A stretch of DNA of 64,000 nt from Pycnopodia helianthoides (GCA_032158295.1 CM063245.1:6868700-6932699); one strand, 5' to 3'; shown: positions 37,862 through 52,476, counted from the first letter of the stretch. A program made the numbers and translations. Notes: generated from the letters alone by a model not told the origin.

Positions 37862-38160
37862 AATACATAGACATGAAAGAACGAACCTGTGAAAGTTTAA
37901 GCTCAATCGGTCATGGGAGTCATGAGAAAATAGAAAATATAGGTTTGCTTTTTTCCAAACTTCAGGTTTTGGACTCGCCAGGTCAAAATTTGTTTTACCA
38001 ATTTCTCAAAAGCTGTAGCATTTCAGGCCAAACAATTTCAAGAGAAGTTTTGTTACCATGACCATCTTTCCTACATGTACATCATGTACATGAAAGTTAT
38101 GGCAATTCTGTGTCGATTGCTAATTTAAAACTTACCAATGTTGTGATCCTTCAATTTGGA
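37862..38160 (+). mobile_element. Dispersed element, copy 3
   Basis: It shares ordered words with copies 1 and 2: 'gaacctgtgaaagtttaagc', 'tcaatcggtcatgggagtc', 'ggactcgccaggtcaaa', 'ccaatttctcaaaagc', 'ttgttaccatgaccatctt' and 'ttaccaatgttgtgatcctt'. The first part of the family is missing. The frame at 37873-38061 lies wholly inside it and is not a gene. Confidence 0.7.
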
Positions 38161-41100
38161 TGGGCTTTTCATGCTAAGATCCTTGTGGGGGATCCTGTGC
38201 GTATCCAATCAAGTAATCAGGGTTGATGACTTTGACTTTATATTGACTTTTAATACTTTTTTTTAGTTCAATTAGTGTCTGTTAAGGGATTGTGCATTCC
38301 TAAAAATATCAATTAAACTTTTAGGTATTATTGTACTAAGAGTTGATCGTGATGGATAAAGTAAATTGTACAAATAAAAAATAATCTGTCGGCATGACTA
38401 AAGGAAACTTGGCAGCCATTGGAAAAGAAGTTCACCGTATTTCTTTGACCGTATATTATTTATATTTGTTAATTTGTTTTTCATTGCTCATGATGTAGGG
38501 TCTTATATTGTGAACACCCCATGGAGAAAACTTGCTATTTCTAGCTTGCCTTGGGAACTCCCAAGGAGCCAATCACAGTATGGTATGCCCAGGGTGCTCA
38601 CCTAGCAACAGCCAATCAGTACACAGTATCATTGCCACATAAATGTATAGAAGTTTCATTGCCATGGAGGAAAATGACGTGGCACTGGCAGTACATGTAG
38701 GCTTAAGTTTAGGAATATAGGTTTGTTGAGGATATGTGCAACCCTAGCCTTGTTGAGTCTCTATGGGTAGGTTTCCACACCACAAAGCAATACATACAAT
38801 GTGTTGTTTTATGTATATGTTATGTTATGTGTTGCAATAAAGAAATTGTTATGTATGTTCCAGTTATTATATTCAGTTAGTGGATGGTGAAGGAAACTGT
38901 CTGTATGCATTTTGATAGGAGCCAATGTTGTTAGTTAGCTTGATTGTGTTGCAAAACTCACATATAAATTGTGTCACTGAGAAACTCACACTAAAGATCC
39001 TAACTGCAAAGACTACTCTAGGATCAATTCCTTCCATTGAAAGTTTCATCTGAGCAGTTACAGGAAAAATCCTTGTCACTATCAAAGAGGTTGGCAATCT
39101 GCTTCAAAGGTAAGACCAGAAACTACTATCAGTATCGCTCATGTGGCTGCTTCAAACTTAAAATTAGAACGGATTGGAGTCGTGGTATGTTGACAATGCT
39201 GTCAGGATTTCTTTATTTCTACTTACAAAGAACCACAAGTTTGACTGGTAGAAAATTGGGTTTGATAAAGCATTGCATCACATCCTTTGTTTAAAGAAGA
39301 AGTTTGTAATGTGTAAGGAGATGATGTGATGGTATGCCAAATCAAAGGAGGTAGAGATTCTATCATATCAAGATATCCAATTGGTCTTGAAATACCAAGC
39401 TTGACCTCAACTCATGGCCTATTTTCACATCCTCATTTACATAATGACAGCTGCACATGGCAAGAGCATTTCTTAGTCTATGACATCAGAGATGTGACTG
39501 TTAGCACTTGAACTGTAGTGTTTGTGAAAGGTCATGAGTTACCAGGTGCGCATGGGGACCTGTGTAGTCAGTCATAGGCTGGTAGGCCAAGCTAGTTCTT
39601 GTTGGCCAGCAATGTGTTAGTGTGTGTGGGCCCGTTGGTTGTTTCATTCATTCATTCAATGCAGTGGTATCTTGCTTCTAAAAGTGAACAAGTAGATAGA
39701 TAAGTTATACTGATGTAAGCTTGGGGCATTTGAAAATGTGCTAGTGGTATAATATGGTGAACTGTACATGTATGCAGTTCTGGCCAATGGCAGAGGACAG
39801 CCTAATAATAGCAAATACATGGGTGTCCCTGCCAAGCAATGATCACCGGATATACCTACAGGTCAAATAATTAAATCAATGCTTGATGTCCAGAAGAGCC
39901 CAACAGAATATTTGGGATGTGTCTTCAAAGATCAACTTTGTTCAAATTGTTTGCATAGTGAAACTGCTATGAACTTCTGTTTGTATGTAGCTTGAGCCTA
40001 CATATTTTGTTTATTGCAGTCAATGTCTTTGTACCATAGCAACATGTCTGACCACTATGTAGGTTTGTTTAAATCAAGTGTCCTTACTCAAGATAGCTAT
40101 TAAACTGTGGATCTTTTAAGATTAATTTTGGCCTTACCAAGTAAGAGTTAACTTGCAAAGTGCGCTTCAATGTTTTGTTTCAGTAAACACGTTGTAAACA
40201 GGCATGTTGGTATATATTTTGTATTGGTTTACAGTGTAGTACCTGTCTGTGCAGGTATTGTTCAGTCTTGTGGTATAGGTCCTACATGATCATCAACAAG
40301 TTGGGACAGGATAAGACTAGACCATGGAAATGGACAAATCATTGCGAGCTTTGTCGAGCACTATAGTATGAATTTAACCAACAATTATGTGTATCTTTAA
40401 TCTAAGGCAACTTTTGCCTTCATGCCAAACACATCCACAATAAAGCCTCTTGTAAAATGAACAATCGGTTCCGTTAACTCCACTCAGAATCACATATTCT
40501 TCATGAAACAAACTGATGTAGGCCTTTTGCTTGGATGATATCTGTAGTTCTGTATAGGCTGAACATCTTGGATGTGGACCTTGGAATAATTTGATAAAGT
40601 TCTGTTTAGGTGAAGTTTGTGATCAGATTGTGCCCGGACTTGTTTTGCCAATAAATCATCAGTACTTTGACAAAAAACACTCTCATACCCTACCTTGAAG
40701 CTCATGGAATTGTTATCTTGTTGTCAGGTGTGATTTATCAAACAATACAAAATCATAAGAGTGGTGGACCCTCATGAATGTCATTAGTTATTGGCTCAAG
40801 ATTACATTGTAAATACATGTTATTAAAGTAAACAAGTAAATTGTATTGGCCTACATCAACTTTTCACAAAGTTATTTGTTTTAGATTTCAAATTCTTTGT
40901 ATCAAACAATTTGATTGAATTCCTGTCCATTCAGAATTAGACACCAGCATAAACTAAAGTTACGTTTTACTTTTCAGTGCTTGTTAATTGTATGAATTGA
41001 AAGTTCACTTCTCCTTGAAGTGCTGAATTCGGATGAGAGATTTAGTCACTTTTAAGTGATGTTTCTTTCCATGAATTTTGTACATAAAACTTTGCAGTGA

Positions 41101-42343
41101 AACTAGTAATATCATTTATATTTATAAAGTCTAAGTGATAAAAAGTGCTTAGGGGCTACATTAAGAAAACATGTATAACAACACTTGAAGTGTGTTTTAT
41201 TCTGTTTTTGCATTAAATAAACCAAAATCTGTTCATACTAATAACTTTTGAGAGTTTTGAAAACTTAAAGTATGAGCTTGTGAACTTGGGAACCCAATTG
41301 GCCTCTGTTTAGAATAACCCAACAATGCACATGTACAAGTAACTGTTCAGTGAGTGACACGTCCATTGGAGCATGGGTTGGTCCTATTGCTTATCTCTGA
41401 GAGTATCAGTACCCTAAACCCAGCAGCTGACTACAGTCTTGAGGTACATAGGGGTGTGGCCTGGTATCAGGGCCTAGGTGACTTGGCGTGTGCCACCGTA
41501 GGAGCCCTACCAGGCTGCCACACTCCATCTGTCATATCTAATTTGCATCCTTAGAGACTGGGTTCCTTTGGCCCCTCAGGATTGGCCAAGGCACAGGCAA
41601 CTCTTGCTCCCTGTCGCATGGCAAGACTGGCTGACTGCCTGCCTCACTCTCTCACCAACTGATTAATGACAATACAACCATAGAGCAACACACCACTGGT
41701 AGAGGCGGAGGCTGGATGTGGAGGAATGTGAACTTTTCTTATAGCAGCCAATAAGTGGAGTACAGGCCCTACTTACATAAACATATATGCCAGTAAGACA
41801 GCTGTTGGTCACCAACATCAGCAGTAGCCTAGTGGTGGTGTGTACTGCTGTCTTGTCTTCGTTCTGTAGTAGCTGTCCCCCTAGATGCACCTTTTTGGGC
41901 TCATTTTCTAGACTTTCTGTCTAATTTTATTGTATTATTTTCAACATTTCGGTGTCATTCCTTAGACACGTTTCAAATGTCAGTGCTAATAATTTTACCT
42001 TTAATTTCTGGCCCATGTTTATAATTCTTCTACATGTCATTCCGCGACTTCATCAACATTTAAATGTTTTGGGTAACTTTTGGAGTAACTGGTAGCCATC
42101 GCCCAGTGGTACCAACTACCTGGCCAGTCTATAAGGACATTTAAAGCAGTACGGCTTCCTCCAGGATAAGGCGCCTTCATCGTACATTCCATCAGATTTT
42201 TTACTTTCCATTTGAAATCCTCAAGAAGCCATCTTCTCATCAACATTTCCATGCATTGGGAGGCAGAATAAAGAGCGAGCCTCGTAACTGTATGAGTTTG
42301 GTAGCGCTGACATTTTCTCCTGGATTGGTAACCAGCCCATCAG
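38161..42343 (+). other. Intron 2, part before the candidate cassette exon
   Basis: Mostly plain AT-rich sequence. A donor-like site at 39109/39110 ends a short open frame but lacks a phase-compatible acceptor. The segment 41350-41700 is more GC-rich than its surroundings and holds an octamer word (atttgcat, 41542-41549) and CCAAT-type words. It could be an internal promoter region for a transcript starting near the 42.3-kb exon, but this is only compositional. Confidence 0.35.
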
Positions 42344-42433
42344 CTTACATGACTAAGAAGCAGAAAACCAAGAGGAGTAAGAAGAGTAAGAAGAGTGCTG
42401 TTGCTAAGGAACTGGAAAAGCAAGACAAGAAAT
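42344..42433 (+). CDS. MRTF: Candidate lysine-rich cassette (or alternative first) exon of the MRTF-like gene
   Basis: The 90 nt are bounded by a possible branch point 'gctgac', a pyrimidine-containing stretch and 'catcag' at 42343, and by a consensus donor gtaagt at 42434. The start and end phases are both 1. The exon can therefore be included or skipped between the 8461 donor and the 57827 acceptor without changing the frame. The encoded peptide has KKQKTKRSKKSKKS, then AVAKELEKQDKK, a basic cluster followed by a short charged helix-like segment, directly upstream of RPEL1. An ATG at 42349 (also in frame with an ATG at 42256) would allow use as an alternative first exon. Its coding bias (Lys codons almost all aag) differs from the AT-rich intron. 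I infer it from phase, splice sites and composition. I do not recognise a homologous exon. Confidence 0.5.
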
Positions 42434-45400
42434 GTAAGTCAACTTCTCCAAGTATTTCCCACTATTGGTTCAACTTTTGAAAATGAAATTTGTTTTGTCT
42501 CAGTTAACTGGAATCCTTTTTACTGTTGGAAAATTCAAAGTATGAAAGTAAAAAAAACTCTTTGATCATCTTTTCCCACTTGGGGGGCAAAATAGGGAAG
42601 AAAATGAAGTTAGTCAAGCCAGGTTTTGTCATTATTTTCTCAAAAAGAGCTGGATATAACTTTTATGTAAACAAAGCTATAATTGTCTGAATTATAGGAG
42701 TGACTTGAAAATATCCAAGACTCACTGACTTTGAAACATTTTTAAATATTGTGAAGAAGCAAATACAGCCCACCCCTAAAGAGAGCGTCTATTTTCAGCT
42801 ATGATCAAACTTGATAACTATTTTGCCTTAAGGTTCTCCTCTGTGGAGAATTGAAGTGCAATCTGGAGCATTCATTTAGGGGGTGCTCTGCCGCTCCTTA
42901 GATCAGGCCAAACACTGAAAACCTCATTTCCAACATGAAAATGTGGTGGTCATGAAGAGCATTCCAATGCAGTTATAGGTTATCATGTATTGTGGTTGAG
43001 GCACACGCCACTTAGATCAAATTCAGTTATGATCCTGCTGGCAATTTCACTGTGATTAAAGGGAATAACAGCTAGCTACTACATATCCAGCTTCAATACA
43101 CTGATATTACTTCTCAGTCATTTCAGTCTCAAGTTAGATTTGAGCTTCTTTTTTCAAAATTGGAAGAAAACACATCAAGATATTGAAATGAATTCTTAAG
43201 CACTGCGGAAAATCACCTTCTCTTATTTGGGCTTTAATCCACAAGATGTCTTTTTTCTGCTTCATTTTTCTAAGACCGTTGACTGTTACTACAAAACTAA
43301 CATCCAGAACATTTGATAAGAAAATACTTTCTGAGCATTCTTTCTTATCATCACATCTTGCATTCATGGAGATGTAATTATGCCTAGATAGGAGGAGCGG
43401 ACAGAGGGACCTTTTCCATCACTCTTAAGGTGCCAGTTAATTCAGGCCTAGCGAAGGATATTAGCCAATCAGAGTTGAGAATGAGTATAAATGAGTAGGT
43501 GTTATCCTGCATGTGATTATGCACACCTGTTGGCCTTCAGAGGCTGGAATGCTACTACCATGATGAGAAGACTGAAGATGCCCAACCAACATCCTCTACA
43601 TCCTCCCCTCTCATCTCTTCCAATTCAACCTTCTCCTTATATCTGTCTTATGACCTTTGCACTCTCACCTTCGTGGATTGCATCTTCTGGATTTTCATTT
43701 CATCTGAGATTTATTGCCATCGATGGTTAAACTTTCTTGAAGATGGTCAGCATTTGATTGAGTGTGAGGGTGCATGCATCCTTGACTGATGGTGAACTTA
43801 CAATGATGGGACAGTTCTTGTAAACATACATGGAATATTCAACGTGAAATGATTTTTCCTTCAGTTAGTTTACTTGGCAATGACTTCTTGGAAATGAAAA
43901 CATAGCCTTTCTCGCTATTTGTATTCAATTAAATGACACCTTTTCCTCTTCACACGAATCAACCTGATTAGTCAGCTGTCATTTCTCTTTGTTGTTTTTT
44001 GCAATTTAATATCAGTGATTAAAAAAAAAAGATCTTTTGACAATTGTAGAAATGGGAGCACTTTGGCATTTTCATTGCCAGCTGTTAGCAGCCATGTCAT
44101 TGCATCAATCTAACCTTGATGTGTGCATCTTAACCAACTAGTCTAAGTTTCACTTTCTCTTGGTTGAGCTTGAGTCATGAGGAGTATTGTGCTGTTTGAT
44201 TCTTCCCTGGGGAGTAATGCTGGATAATGATCTACTACTGTAGCATTGCCAACTCAGCAAGAACCAGTTATCTGATAGGTTCAAACTTGTCTTTACAGTC
44301 AGTACATGCTTTGTAGTAACTTAACCATTAACATTTAGAACGATTGCTGCAACTTTACCCTCATCCCAAACAAAAAATTCAAACTTGTGTCTACTGTCAA
44401 CAAGCAATTAAATACATTAATGTAAATGTTTGTGTGAACTTGTAAACATTAAAGCACTTGTCTGATTGTGGTTTTCAAATCTTTTAAAAGCAAATATGAA
44501 ACTTAGTTTTGCTTTTAAAAGCTGCGCAGTGTTGCATATTCTAAACAAAAAGTTGTTTTTATCAGTATAACTTAAGGAAATAAGCCTGAACTGAACCTTA
44601 TCGGTAAATTTTCCCCAAAATATGTAACAGTGCACATGGGCTTGAATAAAGTAGCTCAGCTGCAGTGCAATGTAATGGGTTTTGGAAGGCCAGAAGTTGA
44701 GTGAACTAAAGGTTGCATTTTGTGTAATAATGCCACCTTTAGGTTGGAGTGGATTATGGGTTTATATGGTCTGTTTGCTCCTTTTCTGACAAGTTTATAC
44801 ACAAAGGCGCATAAGTGCTGATAAGCAAGGGGTTCTTAACAGGTCTAGTAGGAGTCTGCAGGAGGTATTTGAGAATGGAGTTGTGGTCATTCTCTAGCCA
44901 TAAGACTGAACTGATTGAAGCATGTTTGGATGTACTACTCACTGTCAAGACATACAGCAATTGTTCCTCTCTTTGGATTATCCTTTCTGAACTTAAATGT
45001 TTGGACCCACATAAAAAACTGTCCACTGTAAATGTCATCAAACAATTTAATGAAGAACGTACATGTATGTCTTTATGAACTGCTCTCTAATTTTGTTAAT
45101 AAACTGTAGTAATAAACTGGCATTCACAAGTCTCTTTTCAGTTGTAAAGAACCAGCATGTGATTGGTTAGTCGGTCTAGCCATAGAGAAAGTCTATGGTC
45201 TAGCCAAGCTGTATACACTGCTTATACATAGAATGCTGGTATGTAAACTTGCATTGGTGAGCATTCCCTCAAGCTAAATATACAAGATTTCATTATCATA
45301 TCAAAACAAATGAAAAGCCCACGGATGTAATTAACATAATATGATGAGTGCAATGATTGGCTTGAAATCTGACTCTAGCTAGGCCAGTCTGTATCAATCA

Positions 45401-48400
45401 TATCACTACACTGAGCACACCTAACCAGCATCATCTTGTCATTATAATTTACTATGTCATAGGCCTGCTTTTGTATTGCTATTAATTCAATCCCACTTTC
45501 CCGATTGCATATCCTTAGGCTTTTCATCATTCTGCTGACCTCTCCTCATGTTTCTTCCCCCGATTTGTATGTTCTCTGGAAAAAGCTGGTTGTTATCAAA
45601 TTCCTCAACCCCTAAGATTGCAATGGCTTTTGCCAAACTTATAACGTATCTTAAGCAGATGCTTAACATAAAGGGCATGAAAGAATGTTAACTTGGGGAG
45701 AAAGAGGTCATAGCTTGAAAGCAGCCATAGTTGTTGATTCCCTTTGCTAAGTCAGTAATGAGTGTAATAAGCACCCCACCTTGTTGCAGCCAGTGTCACA
45801 ATGTCTGCATCCCTTTATACCAGCACCTGAGTAGGTCCTGGCCTGGCCCTTGTGATGTCATGTAACGCGTGTCAGGCACGTGTGATGTGGAGTTGAGGTG
45901 GCACAGTGGGCGAGAAGAGACCTGTCTGACCTCACTGATTGAGTTTCTCTTCAGCACGTGCAGCTATTTCCTTCATCTTTTCAATCCCACACTGCTTTCA
46001 CTTTAACCTCACTTTTCCGCTATTTCTCTTTCTTTGGGGTATTATATTTACTTTAACATATCAATGTGTTATTGGTTGAGTCATTTATCAGCATTTCCTA
46101 ACTTCTGTAATTTGATTGTAGTATAAAAATAAATGAATGTCAATGTGTGGAGAGTGCTGAAACACATCATAGAAGCTACAGTTAACATAGATGAAGTGTG
46201 ATTTGGTTGAAGATTGTTGTTGAGTAGGTCTACTCCTTGATTTGAAAGATGACTGTCTAGATTTTGTGATGATAACCCAATTAAGACATATACCTATAGG
46301 CTTACCTTGTCTGACAAGCGTTAACAATCAAGGCGATGTTACAATGCTTTGAGTTTGTATTAAGATCCATGCAATGATCTTGTGATCCAAGTGACATGAC
46401 TTCCTGTATTGGGGTCTTTAGGGAAATCTGCTATACCCTCAACACCCACACACTTATCACTAACACAAGCTCTTGTGTCAAAGTCAAGGCTAGAGACAGA
46501 ATAATAAACCTGTAGGTCTTGGGTCATTGATGACTCTGACTTCTGCCCACTGCAACTTCCTCTCTGGTCGGACTCCCTTGGGTCTTTCATTGTCATTTTG
46601 TGACAGGTCCGAGTGTTGAATCAATTGTCACAACATACATTGGAGTGATAATGATGAGCGTTGTTCAGATCTGGATACAGAATAGACTTCTTGGGCTTTA
46701 AGCGGCAGAGTTCAAACTCATCCACAAAAAAAGAGTGAGATTAAGGGGATTTCCTTTCTGACTCCATTTGGAAGTTGTCAGTATGACTTTATCAATTGTA
46801 ATTGAGTTTCCAGCAGTGTGGTCAATCAGGTTGACAACTATTCCTCAATAATTCCATCATTAAACAGGTATAAAACATGGTACATGTAGATTCCTAAGTG
46901 CTGGACTTGGAACAAAACCTTAATTGCACTGGTGTACTATTAATGTTAGGAGCTATGTCTATCTCAAGTCCACTTAAACAAGTAACAATTTATTCACTTA
47001 CATTAACAAACATAAATTGTGATAGCAATGATTGAGACTGGACTACATTGGTATTGACAGTGAAATGAGTGTGTAATGTACAGTAGTTTGTCTCCAAACG
47101 TTGGTTTTGAAGACCCTATACCAATCAGTAATATGGGCAACACACCCTGTGGTTATTTGTACAGATTTGATTAGGCATTTCAGAATCTAGAAATCAAATC
47201 TCGATGCTTTTTATGTCGTGTCCCCTGTGGTTGGCAGTATTACTTGCTGGAAATCAAATTACATGATATGAGGGTATTTCCACGTGGCGGCATGCTTATT
47301 ACAAATCATACTGGTGACATTCAAAAGTAAATTTAAAGGTGGTCTTTTAAAAATAGGACACAGGTGCAGTCTGTTGGAATGAAACTGTCCTAAAGTTCCT
47401 GTAGTTCCGGTCGTTCCGGTAGTTTCTGAAGTTCCTATTACTAGTATTAGACAACACTTCAAACTTGTCCATAAACTGCAAACTGGCAAATTGACAAAAT
47501 AAATTGACTATAAATCAGGAATAATATCGGAATGATTTCCCATTCATTTTATTCAATAATGTACTTTAGGCAGTATGTTTTCAGCTGAGAAGACCTATAC
47601 AGTATTGTTGAAATATATATGAACTGATATTTATCAATATTAAAATACACAAATATGATGAATTTAGGAAGATCAGGAATACATGATTGGATACTCACTT
47701 CAATAGGCCTTAGTAAGTGAGAGATATTATATAGATTTAGTTAAAAGTCCTTATCAAATCAACCAAAGTGATTTGGGGGTATGGGTTTTGGTGTTTAGGA
47801 CCAGTAAGCCCCTTCCCTCTCGCATGGGGCTGTTCCTAATAACATATCATCACAGTGCAACTGGTCACACTGAACACTACCCATTATACACACAGGCAAT
47901 CTGGATGTTTCAATGTGTTAATAAGCTGTTATTAAAGATAGTTGTGTTGAGTAATTACTTGTATAAGGTTGAGGGTGTGTGATAGTTATATGAGGCCACT
48001 AGAGGATTCTTTCCATCATCAATACAGCCATAGGTGTCTACTCTACTCTGTACCATCCCTGGGGCAAGGGTACCTGTCAGCACCACGGCACTGTGCTGCA
48101 ACTCCTGTTCACCTGTGCTCAAGTTTCCCTGAGGGGTGTGGGCCTCCAATAGATCCAAATGATTCCATGCTCATGTATTTGTCCATACTTGTGAACATTT
48201 TAAATATATTATGCAATTCATTTGGATTTACCAATGTTTTATTGGCTCGTAAAGGGCCATTTCTTTTTAAAGAATTTCAATCAGATAAATATGCCTGTAT
48301 ACAAATAATGTAACTAGAATAACTACTTCTGTTTGGACTCTTTAACCCCATGCCACATGTCCAACTCCCATCCCCACCCTGTCTCCACTGAAAAGGAAAC

Positions 48401-48540
48401 TATTTAGAATCTGAATGTCATTTAACATTGGGAGCAGTAGCAAATGCGTTAGCTCAAGTGACCAAATGGCTATCTCATTAGGCCAAATAAAAAAAATTGT
48501 GTTTCTGTTTACATGCCATTTCAAAATAGGGTAGGTAGGT

Positions 48541-48650
48541 TAGAATTTTTTTCTTCTTTCTTTTTTATGCATTTATTTTTTTATATTTTTCTTTTTTTTG
48601 TGGTTATTTATTTACTGATTTTTCGTTTTGATTCATTTATATATTTTTAA
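48541..48650. repeat. T-rich low-complexity tract
   Basis: Runs of t with 'tttattta' and 'ttcttctttc' words span about 110 bp. The tract is simple sequence only. Confidence 0.75.
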
Positions 48651-51600
48651 GCCGCTGAAAAGCCAAATAAAAAGATTGTGACCGGACTGTAAAATTAGGG
48701 TTGGTCTGGTAACCAGAAACAGAACTATTGGCCTTCTGTAGTTTTGGCAAAGCGCCGCCGCTAGAATAAACAAGCAGTTAATTTGACGTGCATCTTTTTC
48801 TCTATCACATGGTCATTTCATAACTAAAATAGACCCAAATCCCTTCAGAATTGTACATAAAGCCTGATAATGGTACATTTATTTTTACAGGATTTAACGT
48901 CCCCCAGAGATTACTCTTGAACAAAAACTCCCAGTAAGTGTGGATAAATTCCCTAGCCTGCTCTGGCTGATTTTAGGCTGTAGGTTTGTCTTTGATCGGG
49001 TCAGTTTGTCAGCACTGGTCAGCTGCCAAGACATGTCTCTTGTAATAATGGAAGGCATGGGGGTGGCAAACTGTTGAGTGCTATAATGCACCAGCATACT
49101 TCAAAGTCTTGTTTCTGTCACAGTTACAACTCCTTCTTGCCTGCAGCTGAAGAAATGAAATGAAAGTACATTATACTGTGTAAAGTCGGTTTGCTTTGTT
49201 TTCTGTGAGTGTGACTTGCTGTAAGTTTTGAAGTTAGCAATAGAGATAGAGGAGTATTTGGTGCAGCTGTGGAGGCCCTTACCCAAGCTGACTTGATGAA
49301 TAACATGCATCCTGCTGTGCGTTAACCTTCTAGAGGCTCTCCTTCTATACATGGGGCATTTAAGGTCAAATCTCCCGTTTTGCTGATTATTAAAATCCTA
49401 TCTTATGAGATGATAATGTAGACCTCAGGATCTATAGCTTGGAATGTGTGTATAAGCTACATGTACATACCAACACATAACAAGGAGAGAACATGGTGTG
49501 ATTGTCAACAAAAAACTAACGCAAATCAGGAAACAAAAGCATTCACAATCATAAAGACATCTCTTCAACTTGTTTCGGTAAAATTTTGCAATTTGCATTT
49601 TTATTAATTTTCTTCATACACATTTATGTTGTTCTGATTTTGCTTTCCCATTAGACTTAAGTTCACTTATTTGTGTGAAAATTCTTTCATACGGGCTGAG
49701 GGCTGAAGATTAGTTTAACAGTTTGTTTGTGGTTGTGTGTGGGTGATTTGTTCCTGTTTTGTGTGGGTGGTGTTTTTTTTTGGGGGGGGGGGGAGGCTTT
49801 TTGTCTTGGAATATATTTCCTACCTTATGTTGCTTGTGGCCAGTGTGTGTTTCATGATACTTTCTGATCATACCATCATCTGGAAAGAATTACATTGCCT
49901 CAACCCACTCAATTACCCCAATCACAATAAACTTTTCCAAAGTCACAGTTTTATGACACTTTGATTTGGGAAACAAAGATAAACTGGACACATTTGTAGT
50001 CAGCAGACTACATATAATAGATAACCAATTTGTCAGGTAAGCATGCCATCAAACATCTCACATCATCAGCTAATAAAGGCACCTTTGATGCAAACTTGTA
50101 AGATGCACAAGGCCTTTGAGGAGGGGGACATGGGAGAAGGGTTATGTTCCCTTGAGTATTGCTTGGAGTTCCATAAATGTACACTTGATGATTTATTACT
50201 GCCACTGTCACACATGAAGGCTTGGGTTTTTTTATGCTGTGATGTCCCTGGTAGGTCAGACCATGGAGCAACAGACTGTAGTCCCATGGATGGTGTTAAT
50301 TGGTTCGTCTACCAAGTAACAAACAGCATGGGTGTACATTTACATCAGGCCACCAGTTTCCCCACTTGTGATTTTCTTATGTAGAGAAGGCAACCTTTGG
50401 ATAATTGGTTACTCCACAGGCCCACCACAATAGCTGGGTAGTGATCAACAGTTCTCAAGTACCCTGTGGTAGCTAGTTTAGTCTGCTCTTAGTAAAGGCA
50501 AGAAGACCAAGGCATGTACAGTCATTAGGATATTGCTGTATGCACTCCGGGGCTTCCCTCAATTGTTAAGTGCTTTGGAGTGATTGTTTTGAAGAGGAAC
50601 GTGCTTTGTTGCCCGAGTTAGAATTTGCTTTTGTCTGAGATTACCTCCTGGGTGTGCAATTGCTAACGATTGGAGCTCATTGCACTTTGAGCTTGAATCA
50701 ACCTGTTCACTATGTCACATAAATCATTTAGGCTGATTCTTAATCTAATAACCCAATGATATCATCATCAAAATAGTAGCAACTGTTTTTAACACATCAA
50801 TTTATTGCGCTGTTGATTGTCTTGATTCTTATCTTTTTTTTATTCGATTATAACAAATATTTTTAAATATGTATTTTATTGTTTAAGAAAAACAATAGGG
50901 AAGGCAAACATTTTGTAGTTAATTTTACATGTGTCAACCTTGAGTCTGGTTCAAAATAGCTATCTGTGTACATGTATGTACATGTAATGTCCACTCATGT
51001 ATTCAATTCTTTGCCTTGTAGAGGAAAGTTTACAATTGATATCAGAATAAAATTGAATGTAAAGCTACATTGACACGCTTGTATATAACGTTTGCCTTCT
51101 GCAGTATGACCTCATGTTGTACTTTTCCAAACAGACCATCCAGAAGAGTAATATAATGATCAACACTCAACAGATGATATGTTGACAATTGTGTTATCTC
51201 ACCAGTGCAAGGGAAAAGTACAAGACATGGTTCTTAATCCTCTACTATGCAAGAAGCAACATTATCAATGTGTATTGGCCATTGCTACAGTGCTACTTGA
51301 GCAGTTGACCCGCACAGCAAGAGATTGAGTGAGGACACACGTTTTTATTACACAAGCAGGGTCAATGATCTGCAAATCACTGCCATGTCTAATTATAGAC
51401 AACACACCACAATCTTGCCGTTCAGACACTAGCCTTCAGGATTTTAATCAGTAGTGGACAATCGATGTGGGGTGTAAGGTTGTTAATAAATGTGTTGTAC
51501 ATGATCATAATTAAATACCTCTATGTCACATGCTGTTCCTCTTCATCTTTGGTGCATCCAGCGTGACATCAGATGGCTGCCCCTCACTCTCTCCTTTTCT

Positions 51601-51784
51601 ACCCTGATCTATCTGTATCAATTTAAACAAACTCATTTCTTTTTAATTATTTGGCCTTCACTTCTGAGTTGTAAATTCTACTTGTTTTGTTAAAATATCA
51701 CATTGTTAGTCTATCTTTAGTAGACACCATTAATTTGTGGATATTTGTATTCAATTGAAGGTTAGCAATGCATACAGATGGTTT

Positions 51785-51826
51785 GGGTAGGGCATGGGTA
51801 GGGCATGGGTAGGGCATGGGTAGGGG
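51785..51826. repeat. 11-bp tandem repeat ('gggtagggcat')
   Basis: About four near-perfect copies. The G-triplet spacing gives G-quadruplex potential on the plus strand. Confidence 0.85.
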
Positions 51827-52476
51827 ACAGCTCAAGTATAGTGTAGGGCATTGACAACAGGTTACATAATATGAGCATCAAACTGTTTGTCTTTACTTGC
51901 CACATAATCAAGCTGTCTTTATTAGGGTAAATTATCACACTTCTGATTTGTGAGTTTTGTTTACACAGATTTCTCACTGAAAATCAAGCCCCCTCCACAC
52001 TTGGGTTCTTGTGTGGTAAATTATCAAGCACCCCTGATTTGTGAATATTGTTTATTCCTATACAAATAAACATGGTGTGTGGAGTGAGTTTGGCTCTGTA
52101 TTTAGTTCAGTCACTTGACAGGTATCTGAAGATTGGTTTATTAGCATACTGTCCTGTTTGTTTGTCTTGGTTTTTTTATTCTGCAGAAATTGCCAGACTA
52201 TAGAATTTGCCAATGCTCAACATGGTGGCCAGGTTTTGTTTAATTCCATTGGAAGTAACAGTAGCAATTGCTTGTTATTTGGACAGACGGATTTTTTGAG
52301 GGTAGATGTAAACACAATTTGGTCTTGAAAGTAAGAAACTATTTTATAAAAGCTTACTTGGATAACAAGTTTATCACATGCTCACTCATTTAAGAAGCCA
52401 TCTAACTGATAATAAATCTTCAAAGGGTTGATATGATATCAATAAGTCATTAGTCTCAGTAATTGAGACATCACCA

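Noticed and set aside
39037..39109. Possible alternative exon ending at a gtaaga donor in phase 1
   Set aside because: The donor phase would fit the RPEL1 exon. However, the frame has no ATG after the upstream stop, and both possible acceptors (39057, 39063) start it in phase 0, which does not fit the upstream donor.
50043..50384. 113-codon plus-strand frame with two minus-strand frames opposite
   Set aside because: There is no recognisable domain, no splice-site support and no codon bias distinct from the intron.
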